64,000 nucleotides of DNA from Chloroflexota bacterium (GTDB lineage: Bacteria; Chloroflexota; Anaerolineae; Aggregatilineales; Phototrophicaceae): assembly GCA_014338005.1 (NCBI GenBank), contig QUBZ01000006.1:1-64000 (forward strand). The letters are read 5' to 3'. Below the pieces are notes generated by a model that saw nothing but the letters and a program-made list of their open reading frames with translations, made no database searches and was not told the DNA's origin. The position numbers were made by a program, and so were the translations under genes. Below are positions 17,600 through 26,347 of this stretch, in pieces (within the stretch, counting starts at the first letter, position 1; each line of letters starts with the position of its first letter).

Positions 17600-18550
17600 T
17601 TAACTCACCGCTTCACGAACGGCGGCCAGCTGCCCGGCAGACCCCAGTTTTTCCGACTTGTGAACGATAAACCGGGCGTACTCGTCTACAAAAATTGCCC
17701 CCGGCTTACGAAAGTCAAATTCCGCCGGCTGGTCGCGGAAGTATTCGCGGTGTACCCGCGTCCAGACCAGCCGCCCGTCGGTGTCAATATTGACTTTGGT
17801 TACGCCCAGCGACGCCGCGCGCTGGAACTCGTTTTCGTCCACGCCGCGCGCCGACGGGTCCAGCGCGCCGCCGGCAGCATTAATGCGCTGCACTTCTTCC
17901 TGCGGCACGGAACTTGACCCGTGCATCACCAGCGGCAGGCCGGGCAGCTTCTGCTGAATGGCGGCGATGCGGTCAAAATGTAACGACTGCTGCCCTTTAA
18001 ACTTGTACGCGCCATGACTGGTTCCGATGGCGACCGCCAGGCTGTCGCAGCCGGTCTGTTCCACGAACGCTTTCGCCTCATCAGGGTCGGTGAGCATGGC
18101 GTGTTTTTCATCCAGCGCGATGTCTTCTTCCACGCCGCCCAGCATTCCCAGTTCGGCCTCGACCGAGATGCCGCGCGCGTGGGCGCGTTCGACCACCCGC
18201 CGCGTGATCGCCACATTCTGCGCGAACGGCTCGTGCGAGGCATCAATCATCACCGACGAATAAAAGCCGGAATCAATGCACGAATAACAGGTGGCTTCGT
18301 CTCCGTGATCGAGATGAACGGCGTAAATCGCGTCGGGGTAAAGCTGTTCGGCGGCGCGGATGATCGCCTCGATCATAGGGATGCCGGCGTATTTGCGCGC
18401 GCCTTTGGAAATCTGGATGATGAAAGGCGCCTGCGCCTCCATATGCCCTTTGAAGAGTCCCAATGCCTGTTCCATGTTGTTGATGTTATACGCGCCGACA
18501 GCGTATTTTCCATAAGCAACGCGGAAAAGCGCGTCTGTGGTGACGATCAT
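17600..18550 (-). CDS. fba: Class II fructose-bisphosphate aldolase
   Basis: 316-residue zinc-dependent aldolase, interconverting fructose 1,6-bisphosphate with glyceraldehyde 3-phosphate and dihydroxyacetone phosphate in glycolysis/gluconeogenesis. HLDHGDE at 79-85 supplies the catalytic Asp81 and zinc His82. Further zinc and phosphate ligands lie in GTSHGAYKF and LVMHGSSSVP, and the NIDTD segment near the C-terminus binds substrate. A strong AAGGAG sits eight bases before ATG 18550. Tagatose-bisphosphate aldolase is the alternative within the same family. It sits between pdxS and an AEC permease with no glycolytic neighbours. Confidence 0.92.
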   Translation of the reverse strand: MIVTTDALFRVAYGKYAVGAYNINNMEQALGLFKGHMEAQAPFIIQISKGARKYAGIPMIEAIIRAAEQLYPDAIYAVHLDHGDEATCYSCIDSGFYSSVMIDASHEPFAQNVAITRRVVERAHARGISVEAELGMLGGVEEDIALDEKHAMLTDPDEAKAFVEQTGCDSLAVAIGTSHGAYKFKGQQSLHFDRIAAIQQKLPGLPLVMHGSSSVPQEEVQRINAAGGALDPSARGVDENEFQRAASLGVTKVNIDTDGRLVWTRVHREYFRDQPAEFDFRKPGAIFVDEYARFIVHKSEKLGSAGQLAAVREAVS

Positions 18551-18646
18551 GGTTTTAGCTCCTTAAACCAGGATAAAGATACGGGGCGATTCAACCACAA
18601 AGCCGCACCCCCCGCAAGCAGGATAGGCTCATATGGCCTGAACATA

Positions 18647-18679
18647 AAACGGGCGTGCCGGTTTCGGATACGCCCGTTT
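18647..18679 (-). terminator. Intrinsic terminator downstream of pdxS
   Basis: AAACGGGCGT at 18647-18656 pairs with ACGCCCGTTT at 18670-18679. Read on the minus strand the stem is followed by TTTTATGTT. It begins 23 bases after the pdxS stop. Confidence 0.65.
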
Positions 18680-18701
18680 GTGAACCTGCTGTGTTCTGCC
18701 G

Positions 18702-19613
18702 CTACCAGCCGCGCCCGGCGATTTTGTCGCCTTCCGGCATGGTCGTCACGTTGATGCCCACCATCGGCTCGCCCAGCGCGCGGCTGACGTTGAGCAGCAC
18801 CTCCGGGTTGTCGAAGTGTGTTACGGCCTCGACAATCGCTTTGGCGCGTTTGGCCGGGTCGCCGCTTTTGAAGATGCCGGAGCCGACAAACACGCCGTCC
18901 ATGCCAAGCTGCATCATCAGGGCGGCGTCGGCGGGGGTCGCCACACCCCCAGCGGCGAAGTTGACCACCGGCAGGCGGCCAAGCTGCGCCGTTTCTTTCA
19001 CCAGTTCGTAGGGCGCCTGGATGTTTTTGGCATAGGTGAACAGTTCATCATCGTCCATGCTGGTCAGGCGGCGGATTTCGCCCTGTACGGCGCGGGCGTG
19101 CCGAACCGCTTCCACCACATCGCCCGTGCCGGCTTCGCCTTTGGTGCGGATCATGGCCGCGCCTTCGGACACGCGGCGCAGGGCCTCGCCCAGGTTGCGG
19201 CAGCCGCACACAAACGGCACTTTAAATTTGTGTTTGTTGATGTGGTGTTCTTCATCGGCGGGGGTTAATACTTCGCTTTCGTCAATATAATCAATGCCCA
19301 GCGCCTCTAAAATCTGCGCCTCGACGAAGTGACCGATGCGTACCTTCGCCATCACCGGGATGGTGACGGCCTTCATGATCTGCTCGATCATATCCGGGTC
19401 GCTCATCCGCGCCACCCCGCCCTGAGCGCGAATATCCGCCGGGACGCGCTCCAGCGCCATCACCGCACACGCGCCGGCGTCCTCCGCGATTTTGGCGTGT
19501 TCCGGCGTCACCACGTCCATAATCACGCCGCCTTTAAGCATCTGCGCCAGCCCGCGTTTGACGGTTTCGGTGCCGGTTTGTTTTCCATTATCATGCACGC
19601 CGTTGGTTGTCAT
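18702..19613 (-). CDS. pdxS: Pyridoxal 5'-phosphate synthase, lyase subunit PdxS
   Basis: 303-residue PdxS (Snz/PDX1): condenses ribose 5-phosphate, glyceraldehyde 3-phosphate and ammonia into pyridoxal 5'-phosphate. Near-universal family blocks are present: VIMDVV with Asp33, [19 protein letters not shown], the Schiff-base Lys90 in [10 protein letters not shown], a second Lys in [10 protein letters not shown], and [16 protein letters not shown]. Ammonia comes from the glutaminase PdxT, normally the next gene; no pdxT is adjacent, so it must be elsewhere. It has its own terminator and probably its own promoter. GGAAAGGGAA precedes the ATG. Confidence 0.96.
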   Translation of the reverse strand: MTTNGVHDNGKQTGTETVKRGLAQMLKGGVIMDVVTPEHAKIAEDAGACAVMALERVPADIRAQGGVARMSDPDMIEQIMKAVTIPVMAKVRIGHFVEAQILEALGIDYIDESEVLTPADEEHHINKHKFKVPFVCGCRNLGEALRRVSEGAAMIRTKGEAGTGDVVEAVRHARAVQGEIRRLTSMDDDELFTYAKNIQAPYELVKETAQLGRLPVVNFAAGGVATPADAALMMQLGMDGVFVGSGIFKSGDPAKRAKAIVEAVTHFDNPEVLLNVSRALGEPMVGINVTTMPEGDKIAGRGW

Positions 19614-19734
19614 CGGTTTTCCCTTTCCTTCTCATCGAGGGCAGGCCGCATACATGCCCCACCCACAGCCTATGACGGTTATTTACTGCCAGAATAGCCC
19701 TCGCCCCCGGCAGCGAGTATGTCCATTTAAGTCC

Positions 19735-19740
19735 ATTATA
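19735..19740 (-). promoter_or_regulatory. Candidate -10 box of pdxS
   Basis: TATAAT on the minus strand about 120 bases upstream of the pdxS ATG, in the divergent region shared with cheW. The -35 match is weak (TTAGAT, 19 bases away). The leader would be about 115 bases. Confidence 0.35.
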
Positions 19741-19834
19741 TCCAAGTTATGTATAAAGAATCTAACCCAAGCTCCCGTGCGACCCGCGAAAGCCGGGTGT
19801 ATACTAAAACAATCGTTAAAAGCGTGTAATACCG

Positions 19835-20422
19835 ATGCTCCAAAAACCCGGTTCGATTGATTGGGAAGCCGTCTGGAAAAGCCTGAACTGGGACGACGCG
19901 CAGCGCCAGCAGGCCGCCGAACGCGAACGCCTGCGCCAGCGCGCCCACCAGTATGCCGCGCCGGCGGCGCAAGCCCCCACACCGGAGGACAGCCGTTCGC
20001 TGCTGACCTTCACCCTGGGCCACGAACGCTACGGCGTGGACGTGATGCTGGTGCGCGGCGTGCGGGCGGTGGCAAAAATCGCGCGGCTTCCGGGCGTGCC
20101 GGCTTTTTACCGGGGCGTTACCAACGTGCGCGGACGCATTATCACCGTTATGGATTTGCGATATTTTTTCGACATCAGCATCGAGCCTGAAGCCCTTCCC
20201 CCCGGCGAGATGGTGATCGTGCGGTCGAATGACCTGGAAATCGGCCTGCTGGCCCACCAGGTCAACGGCATCAGCGCCGTCTCGCCGGCGGCCATCAGGC
20301 CGGTGGAGCATATGCCGTATATGGCGGGTTTGACCGACGAGCGGGTAATCGTCCTCCAGATGGCCTGGCTGCTGGCGGACGAACGTTTGATAGTGGGGAG
20401 CGCAACCAGTAGTGGACAGTAA
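19835..20422 (+). CDS. cheW: CheW-like adaptor protein (first copy)
   Basis: 195-residue CheW adaptor that links chemoreceptors to the CheA kinase. An Ala/Arg/Gln-rich helical lead (about 1-50) precedes the CheW domain: LLTFTLGHERYGVDVMLVRG, RLPGVPAFYRGVTNVRGRIITV with the usual G-V-x-N-x-R-G turn, and LLAHQVNGI. It is the first gene of a chemosensory operon with the MCP, CheA-REC and CheB genes that follow, and overlaps the region just before the MCP start. No convincing Shine-Dalgarno is visible before its ATG. Confidence 0.9.
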   Translation: MLQKPGSIDWEAVWKSLNWDDAQRQQAAERERLRQRAHQYAAPAAQAPTPEDSRSLLTFTLGHERYGVDVMLVRGVRAVAKIARLPGVPAFYRGVTNVRGRIITVMDLRYFFDISIEPEALPPGEMVIVRSNDLEIGLLAHQVNGISAVSPAAIRPVEHMPYMAGLTDERVIVLQMAWLLADERLIVGSATSSGQ

Positions 20423-20426
20423 AACC

Positions 20427-21647
20427 ATGACCGACACAATCGAAACCGACCGAACCGCCCCGATGATGGCGGCCATGACCAGCGGCTCCAGCCTGGCGAT
20501 GGCCGCCGCAGCCGCCCTGCCGGTGCTGTTCATGGGGCTGACGATGGACGCCGACTCATCCTTCCTGCTTTTATGGTCGGTCGGCTCGCTGCTCGGCGGC
20601 TGGGTGGCCGGCATCGCCATCCACATGGTCACGCGCCCGCGCGCCGGCCACGTTTTGAACGACTACGTGCAAACCCTGGAGCAGGTCGTCCGGGGGGATT
20701 TGCGCCAGCGGTTAAATACGCAGATCGCCGCCCGCAGCAGCGAGGAAAAAACGCTCGTCCGGCTGGGCAGCGCCATCAACCGGATGCTCGACCGCTTGCA
20801 GGATGTCGTGACCGAGATCAGCGATGCGCTCAAACGTATGGAGGCCGACACGCAGGAAATCCTGGACGCGACCGCCCAGCAGATTTCGATGGCGAACGAG
20901 CAGGACGACGTGGTGACGGAAACGACCGCCACCGTCAACGAAGTGCGCGCGACCGTCACCGAGACGGCGGAGCGCGCCCAGAGTGTGGCCGAGACGGCCC
21001 AGGTTTCGGTGGATACCTCGCGCAAAGGCATTGATTCGGTTTCGCAGGCTATTTCCGGCATGGAACTCATTCGCCGGCGGGTGGAGGACATCGCCGACAA
21101 TATCCTGGTGCTGTCCGAACACACGCAGCAGATCGGGGAAATCATCGCCACCGTCAATAACCTGGCCGACCAGTCGCGGATGCTGGCGCTCAATGCTTCG
21201 GTCGAGGCCGCCCGCGCCGGCGAGGAAGGCAAAGGTTTCGCGGTCGTCGCCCTGGAAGTCCGCAACCTGGCCGACCAGAACCGCGACGCGACGGTGCAGG
21301 TGCGCGAAATCCTGGGCGAAATCCAGCGCGCCACCAACGCCGCCGTGATGGTGACGGAAGAAGGCAGCAAGGGGGTGGATCACGGCCAGATGTTGGTGAA
21401 CAGCGCCGGCGACTCGATCCGCAACCTGTCCCACGCCATCGAAGAAGCCGCGATGGCGGCCATGCAGATCGCCGCCAGCACGCGCCAGCAGACCATCGGC
21501 ATGGATCAGCTGACCCAGGCCATGCGGATGATTAAACACGCCACGACCGAAACGCTCAACAGCACCATGCAGGTCAAGGCCAGCGTGCAGAATTTGCGCG
21601 AGGTCGCCAGCCGTATCAACGCCGTGTTAAGCGGGCTGAAGATTTAA
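20427..21647 (+). CDS. Methyl-accepting chemotaxis protein without a periplasmic sensor domain
   Basis: About 406 residues. Two adjacent membrane helices (about 20-60) are separated only by a few polar residues, so no ligand-binding domain is present. A HAMP-like linker and a long coiled coil follow, with the conserved kinase-binding hairpin tip QSRMLALNASVEAARAGEEG and GFAVVALEVRNLA. It should control CheA through CheW. With no external sensor it may respond to membrane state, or to partner proteins. ATG 20427 follows GGACAG with about eight bases spacing; a GTG at 20412 in the same frame overlaps cheW. Sits between cheW and cheA. Confidence 0.9.
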   Translation: MTDTIETDRTAPMMAAMTSGSSLAMAAAAALPVLFMGLTMDADSSFLLLWSVGSLLGGWVAGIAIHMVTRPRAGHVLNDYVQTLEQVVRGDLRQRLNTQIAARSSEEKTLVRLGSAINRMLDRLQDVVTEISDALKRMEADTQEILDATAQQISMANEQDDVVTETTATVNEVRATVTETAERAQSVAETAQVSVDTSRKGIDSVSQAISGMELIRRRVEDIADNILVLSEHTQQIGEIIATVNNLADQSRMLALNASVEAARAGEEGKGFAVVALEVRNLADQNRDATVQVREILGEIQRATNAAVMVTEEGSKGVDHGQMLVNSAGDSIRNLSHAIEEAAMAAMQIAASTRQQTIGMDQLTQAMRMIKHATTETLNSTMQVKASVQNLREVASRINAVLSGLKI

Positions 21648-21660
21648 ACCGCGCCTATCC

Positions 21661-23922
21661 ATGACTACCCCCAGCGACGCCGACCTGCTGAGTATCTTCT
21701 GGGTGGAGGTGGGTGACTACCTCCAAACCCTGAACAACGGCCTGCTGCAAATCGAAACCGGCGCGGCGGAAAACGAAGCCGCCGTCCTGCGGGAGATGAA
21801 CCGCGTCGCCCACAGCATGAAGGGCGCGGCGCGCGCAGTCGGCATCAGCATCATCGAAACCATCGCGCACTACCTGGAGGCCATCTTCGCGGCAGCCTTA
21901 AACGACCGGCTGGCGCTGACACCTAACCTGTGCGACCTGCTGTACGACGGCATAGACCTGATTCAAAACGTCGTCAACGGCGTGGAAAACCCGACCGAAA
22001 TACTGGCCGCCGCGCTGGCCCGGCTGGAACAAACCGTCGCCGCCCGCGCCCCGGAAACGCGGCAGCACACCGCCCGGCCAGCAGCCGACTCCAGACGCGC
22101 CGCCAGTACGGTTGAACTGGCCGAAACCGGTACGCTGCTGCTGCGCCCGGCGGAGGACGGCGTGCGCGTGCCGGTTTCCAAACTCGACCGGCTGAGCGGC
22201 GAGATCAGCGAGCTGCTGGTTACGAAAATGCACGGCGAGGAACGCCAGCGCGACCTCTACCGCCTGCAAAGGCTGCATCACCGCTGGCAGCGGGAATGGC
22301 GCAGTGTGCGGACGGCCTACATCCGGCTGGCGCGGCGGCTGCAAAACCAGGCGCGCGACGAAAACGCCGCCGACCTGGCGGCACTGCTGGAGTTCCTGGA
22401 AACCAACCAGCACTACCTGACCGAAACCAACCGGCACATCGCGCAGCTGGCCCGCGATGTCGCGCAGTACAACGCCCAGGTCGGCGCGCTGGTGGAACAG
22501 CTTCAGGATGATGTCGGGCGGATGCGCCTCGTGCCGTTCGAGTCCATCCTGGGCGGCTTTCAGCGTATGGTGCGCGACCTGGCGCGCGATGTCGGCAAAA
22601 GCATTTATCTCGATCTGGTCGGCTCGACGGTCGAGCTGGACAAAACCACCCTGGACGCGCTGCGCGAGCCGATTATGCACCTGCTGCGAAACGCGGTAGA
22701 TCACGGCATCGAACCCGGCCCGGAGCGCACCCGCCTGGGCAAGCCGGAAACAGGGCGGATTCAACTGGCGGTGGAGCAGCGCGGCAAGGAAATCGTCGTG
22801 CGCGTCAGTGACGATGGCCGGGGGCTGGACGCCGAAAAAATCAGCCGGGCCGCCCAGGCCGCCGGGCTGGTCGGCCCGCAGGAATCGGTCGTTTTAAGCG
22901 AGGAGGAAATCCACAGCCTGATTTATCAGCCCGGCCTGACCACCAGCGAAAACGTGACCCGCCTCAGCGGGCGCGGCATGGGGCTGGACATCGTGCGGAC
23001 GCGGGTGGAAAGCCTGCGCGGGCGCGTCAGCGTTCAAAGCATCCCCGGCCAGGGGACGACCTTCACCCTAAGCGTCCCCCTGGTACTCAGCCGGTTAAGC
23101 TGCGTGGTGCTGCAAGTCGGCGACCAGAACTTCGCCGTGCCGTCGGCGCGCGTTTCCCGGATGCTCAAAATTAGGCGCGATCAGGTGTTCACAGCGGAAG
23201 GGCGCGATATGGTGCAGATTCACGGCCAGCCGATGCCCATCCTTTCGCTGCACGCCCTGTTGGGGATTGCGCCCGCCGCGCCCGACGACGACGAAATTAC
23301 CCTGCTGGTGCTGGCGGCGGACGAGCGGCAGATCGCCTTCCAGATTGACGCGCTGCACAGCGAGCAGGAGTTGGTATTAAAGCCGCTGGGGCGCGAGGTG
23401 GAAAACGCCCATTACATCTCCGGCGCGGCGCTGCTAGGCTCCGGCGATGTTATCATCGTCCTGGACGCCAACGACCTCATCCGCAGCACGCCGGCAGCCG
23501 CCCCGGTTTTCCCCCACACCGCCGACCCGGACGACCCCGCGCCCAACGCCCCACCCAGCCGCCGGCGCGTGCTGATCGTGGACGATTCCATCACCACTCG
23601 GACGCTGGAAAAACACATCCTGGAAACCGCCGGTTTTGATGTCAGCGTGGCGATTGACGGCGTAGAAGCCTGGACGATGCTGGCCGAAAACGCCTTCGAC
23701 GTGGTGATCGCCGACGTGGAGATGCCCAACATGGACGGCCTGGAACTGACCCGCCGCATTAAAAACGACGGCCACCTGGGGCAGCTTCCGGTCATCCTGC
23801 TCACGTCGCTTTCCAGGCCGGAACAGCGCGAAGCCGGCCTGAAAGCCGGCGCGGACGCCTACGTGATGAAATCACAGTTCGACCAAGCCGAACTGCTGCG
23901 GATTATTCAGGCTGTGATGTGA
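21661..23922 (+). CDS. cheA: Chemotaxis histidine kinase CheA with C-terminal receiver (CheA-REC)
   Basis: 753-residue hybrid kinase. P1/Hpt domain with phosphorylated His51 in HSMKGAARAVG; dimerisation and HATPase region with N box HLLRNAVDHGIEPG, G1 VSDDGRGLD and G2 GRGMGLDIVR; CheW-like P5 domain; then a receiver (about 636-753) starting RRVLIVDDSITTRTLEK with phosphoacceptor Asp in VIADVEMPNMDG. No obvious CheY-binding P2 domain. CheA-REC fusions occur in type IV pilus and other alternative chemosensory systems more than in flagellar ones; no flagellar genes are seen here. Stop overlaps cheB as TGATG. Confidence 0.93.
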   Translation: MTTPSDADLLSIFWVEVGDYLQTLNNGLLQIETGAAENEAAVLREMNRVAHSMKGAARAVGISIIETIAHYLEAIFAAALNDRLALTPNLCDLLYDGIDLIQNVVNGVENPTEILAAALARLEQTVAARAPETRQHTARPAADSRRAASTVELAETGTLLLRPAEDGVRVPVSKLDRLSGEISELLVTKMHGEERQRDLYRLQRLHHRWQREWRSVRTAYIRLARRLQNQARDENAADLAALLEFLETNQHYLTETNRHIAQLARDVAQYNAQVGALVEQLQDDVGRMRLVPFESILGGFQRMVRDLARDVGKSIYLDLVGSTVELDKTTLDALREPIMHLLRNAVDHGIEPGPERTRLGKPETGRIQLAVEQRGKEIVVRVSDDGRGLDAEKISRAAQAAGLVGPQESVVLSEEEIHSLIYQPGLTTSENVTRLSGRGMGLDIVRTRVESLRGRVSVQSIPGQGTTFTLSVPLVLSRLSCVVLQVGDQNFAVPSARVSRMLKIRRDQVFTAEGRDMVQIHGQPMPILSLHALLGIAPAAPDDDEITLLVLAADERQIAFQIDALHSEQELVLKPLGREVENAHYISGAALLGSGDVIIVLDANDLIRSTPAAAPVFPHTADPDDPAPNAPPSRRRVLIVDDSITTRTLEKHILETAGFDVSVAIDGVEAWTMLAENAFDVVIADVEMPNMDGLELTRRIKNDGHLGQLPVILLTSLSRPEQREAGLKAGADAYVMKSQFDQAELLRIIQAVM

Positions 23923-24980
23923 TGAACGAGCGCGTGATTCGCGTGCTGGTGGCCGAGGACAGCCCGACCGTCCGCCACCATCTGGCCGGCATCATCAACG
24001 AAACGCCTGGTTTGACGGTGATCGGCGAAGCGCGTGATGGCCGGGAAGTCATCGAACTGGCGCAGGCGCTCCAGCCGGACGTGATTTCGATGGATATTCG
24101 GATGCCGGGCATAGACGGCCTGGAGGCGACCCGGCAGATCATGACCTTATGTCCGATGCCGATTGTGGTGGTCAGCGGCCTGGTGGACGAAGATATTGAT
24201 CTGGCTTTCCGGGCGCTCCAGGCGGGGGCGCTGGCGGTGGTCGGCAAACCCACCGCCCGCAGCGCGCCGGACTTCGCTGCCCGGCAGCGGCAGCTGGCGC
24301 ACACACTGGCGGCAATGGCTGGGGTGCGCGTCATCCGGCGCTGGGAGCGCCCGCCCGGACAGAACGGCGCCGATACCGGACGGTTGATACCGCCCGCCGC
24401 CCCCACCGCCCCCGCGCCGGAGATCATCGCCATCGGGGCCAGCGCCGGGGGGCCGGGCGCTTTGAGCATCCTGCTGGCCGGGCTGCCCACTTTACCCGTC
24501 CCGGTGGTCATCGTCCAGCACATGCCGGACGAGTTCATGCCAGGGCTGGCGCGCTGGCTGGACAAAACCACGCCGCTGACGGTTCAGATCGCCGCAGACG
24601 GCGACACGCTGAAACCGGGGACGGTCTACCTGTCGCCGGGGCGCGCGCACCTGGCCGTGCGCCGCCAGGGGGCAACGCTGGCCTCCGCGCTGATCCACGA
24701 GCAGGGTATTTACCGCTACCAACCGGCGGTGGACGTGCTTTTTCAATCGGTCGCGGCGGCCTGCGGCGCGGCGGCGGTCGGTGTGGTGTTGACGGGTATG
24801 GGCGAGGATGGCGCGGACGGCCTGCTGGCGATGCGCCGGGCAGGCGCGCGCACCTTTGCCCAGGATCGCGCCAGCTGTACGGTGTTCGGGATGCCCGCCG
24901 CCGCCATCCAACGCGGCGCGGCAGAACAGGTGCTGCCGCTCAAACGGCTGCCGGGCGCGCTGCTGCGGCTGGCAAAATAG
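23922..24980 (+). CDS. cheB: Chemotaxis methylesterase/deamidase CheB
   Basis: 352 residues: receiver domain with phosphoacceptor Asp58 (ISMDIRMPGIDG), linker, then the methylesterase domain with the catalytic triad in IGASAGGPGAL (Ser), QHMP (His) and GMGEDGADGL (Asp). It removes methyl groups from receptor glutamates and is activated by CheA. No methyltransferase CheR gene is in the window, so its partner must lie elsewhere. ATG 23922 overlaps the cheA stop (TGATG); a GTG one codon upstream is possible. It ends the first chemosensory operon. Confidence 0.94.
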   Translation: MNERVIRVLVAEDSPTVRHHLAGIINETPGLTVIGEARDGREVIELAQALQPDVISMDIRMPGIDGLEATRQIMTLCPMPIVVVSGLVDEDIDLAFRALQAGALAVVGKPTARSAPDFAARQRQLAHTLAAMAGVRVIRRWERPPGQNGADTGRLIPPAAPTAPAPEIIAIGASAGGPGALSILLAGLPTLPVPVVIVQHMPDEFMPGLARWLDKTTPLTVQIAADGDTLKPGTVYLSPGRAHLAVRRQGATLASALIHEQGIYRYQPAVDVLFQSVAAACGAAAVGVVLTGMGEDGADGLLAMRRAGARTFAQDRASCTVFGMPAAAIQRGAAEQVLPLKRLPGALLRLAK

Positions 24981-25042
24981 CCTAACGGTTGGGGGGACGA
25001 ACGTTCGGGTCTGGGTGTAGAATCACAAAGGCCGAACTATAC

Positions 25043-25089
25043 TATAATGAGGAAATAAAGGAGGGCGAAGCGGCAGGCAACGCTGCCGC
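25043..25089 (+). promoter_or_regulatory. Candidate promoter, distant Shine-Dalgarno and hairpin before cheY
   Basis: TATAAT at 25043-25048 could be the -10 box of the second chemosensory operon. A strong AAAGGAGGG at 25057-25065 lies 35 bases before the only plausible ATG (25101). A seven-pair hairpin, GCGGCAG with CTGCCGC (25070-25089), sits between them. Confidence 0.4.
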
Positions 25090-25100
25090 CGACAAACCAT

Positions 25101-25475
25101 ATGGCACCAGAAGTGCTGCTGATTGAGGACAGTAAAACTCAGGCGGCGCAGATTAAAGCGACGCTGGAAAGCCTGGGATTGCAGGTGCGGGTCGCTTATG
25201 ACGGCCCGGACGGGCTGCGCGCGGCGCTGGAACACCGCCCGTCGCTGATCGTGCTGGACGTTAAGCTGCCCACAATGGACGGTTTTCAGGTGTGCCGCCG
25301 CTTAAAACGCGCGCCGGAAACCCAGTCCATCCCGGTTATCATGCTCACCGAAAAAGACGGCGCGCAGGCTACCCTGTCGGGCTTGCAGGCCGGGGCGGAC
25401 GATTATATCCCAAAGGATATTTTCGCCACCGAACACTTGATTAATACCTTGCAGGAACTCGGTATCGTGGAATAA
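25101..25475 (+). CDS. CheY-like single-domain response regulator
   Basis: 124-residue receiver only. The acid pocket is IEDS (Glu9, Asp10), the phosphoacceptor Asp53 in VLDVKLPTMDG, Thr in MLTEKDG and Lys in YIPKD. It should carry the phosphoryl signal from CheA to an effector. It starts a second chemosensory operon with the RsbT-like, CheW and receiver-Roadblock genes. PilG/PilH-like proteins of twitching systems have this size and sequence style. The Shine-Dalgarno is unusually far from the ATG and separated from it by a hairpin. Confidence 0.92.
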   Translation: MAPEVLLIEDSKTQAAQIKATLESLGLQVRVAYDGPDGLRAALEHRPSLIVLDVKLPTMDGFQVCRRLKRAPETQSIPVIMLTEKDGAQATLSGLQAGADDYIPKDIFATEHLINTLQELGIVE

Positions 25476-25479
25476 ATTC

Positions 25480-25917
25480 ATGTCTCGACCCAAAGGCCCA
25501 TACAGCCTGCAGCCTCCGGTGATGTCCGTGCAGATCGAAAATGCGATGGACATCATGATCGTGCGGAATACCGCCCGTCGGGCCGCCGGTTTGCTGGGGT
25601 TTACGCCGGCGCATCAGGCTCAGCTTGCCAGCGCCGCCGCCACCCTGGCCGAACTGGTGCTTAAAACCGGCGATCTGCACGCCGTACATTTCAGCGGCGT
25701 GGTGAATAACGAAAAAAAAGGCATCCAGATTTCGATTGCCATGCCCTGGCTGGCCGGCATTTCGCAGCCCAATGTGTTGATCGCGCTGCGCTCCAAACTG
25801 GGCAACCTGGTGGACGAAATCCTGGTCGAAGGCGACAGCCCGCCCACCGTCATCATGGTGATGTGGCGCGGCAGTACGGACGCCGGCGATGTTGACGACT
25901 CCTCCGGCCTCGGCTGA
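25480..25917 (+). CDS. RsbT/anti-sigma-factor-like protein with degraded ATP site
   Basis: 145 residues. The region IMIVRNTARRAAGLLGFTPA followed by QLASAAATLAELVLKTG matches the start of RsbT-type GHKL kinases (V-x-x-x-R-x-x-x-x-A-x-x-x-G-F, then helix before the N box). The N-box Asn expected after the helix is not seen (AELVLKTG) and no DxGxG box follows, so ATP binding is probably lost. The later half has beta strands without known motifs. Placement between cheY and cheW suggests a structural or switching partner of the chemosensory complex. The assignment is tentative. Confidence 0.55.
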   Translation: MSRPKGPYSLQPPVMSVQIENAMDIMIVRNTARRAAGLLGFTPAHQAQLASAAATLAELVLKTGDLHAVHFSGVVNNEKKGIQISIAMPWLAGISQPNVLIALRSKLGNLVDEILVEGDSPPTVIMVMWRGSTDAGDVDDSSGLG

Positions 25918-26347
25918 CCTGACGGCCATCCTCACTTTCAGGCTCGACGAGCAGCTTTACGGGCTGCCGATTGATGAAGTGGTGGAAGTCGCCGCAATGG
26001 TTGAACTGACGCACGTGCCAGGCGCGCCGGACGCGCTGTTAGGCATCGCCAACCGGCATGGCAGGATGCTGCCCCTGCTGGATTTGCGGCGTGTTTTTAA
26101 CCACGAAGCCGCCCCGATCACCCCTTCGACCTTTTTCATCGTCGCTGCCCACGCGGAGCGGCTGGCCGGGCTGGTTGTGGACGAGGTTCGGCAGGTGGAG
26201 TACGTCCATTTTTCAGAAAACCTTCGCACAACCGGCAAAACCATTCGTGGTATCATAACGCACAAGGAACAATTAATTCAGATTATTGCGCTGTCCGGCA
26301 TTTGGGAAGCCTATTTCAACGACGCAGGCCTTGAGGAAAACGATTGA
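25889..26347 (+). CDS. cheW: CheW-like adaptor protein (second copy)
   Basis: 152-residue CheW domain: LTFRLDEQLYGLPIDEVVEV, HVPGAPDALLGIANRHGRMLPLLD and LVVDEVRQVEYV show the two-barrel CheW pattern. It overlaps the RsbT-like gene by 29 bases in another frame and ends in a TGATG overlap with the receiver-Roadblock gene, so all four genes are coupled. Together with the first cheW it offers two adaptors for one CheA, as in PilI/ChpC-type systems. Confidence 0.88.
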   Translation: MLTTPPASADLTAILTFRLDEQLYGLPIDEVVEVAAMVELTHVPGAPDALLGIANRHGRMLPLLDLRRVFNHEAAPITPSTFFIVAAHAERLAGLVVDEVRQVEYVHFSENLRTTGKTIRGIITHKEQLIQIIALSGIWEAYFNDAGLEEND

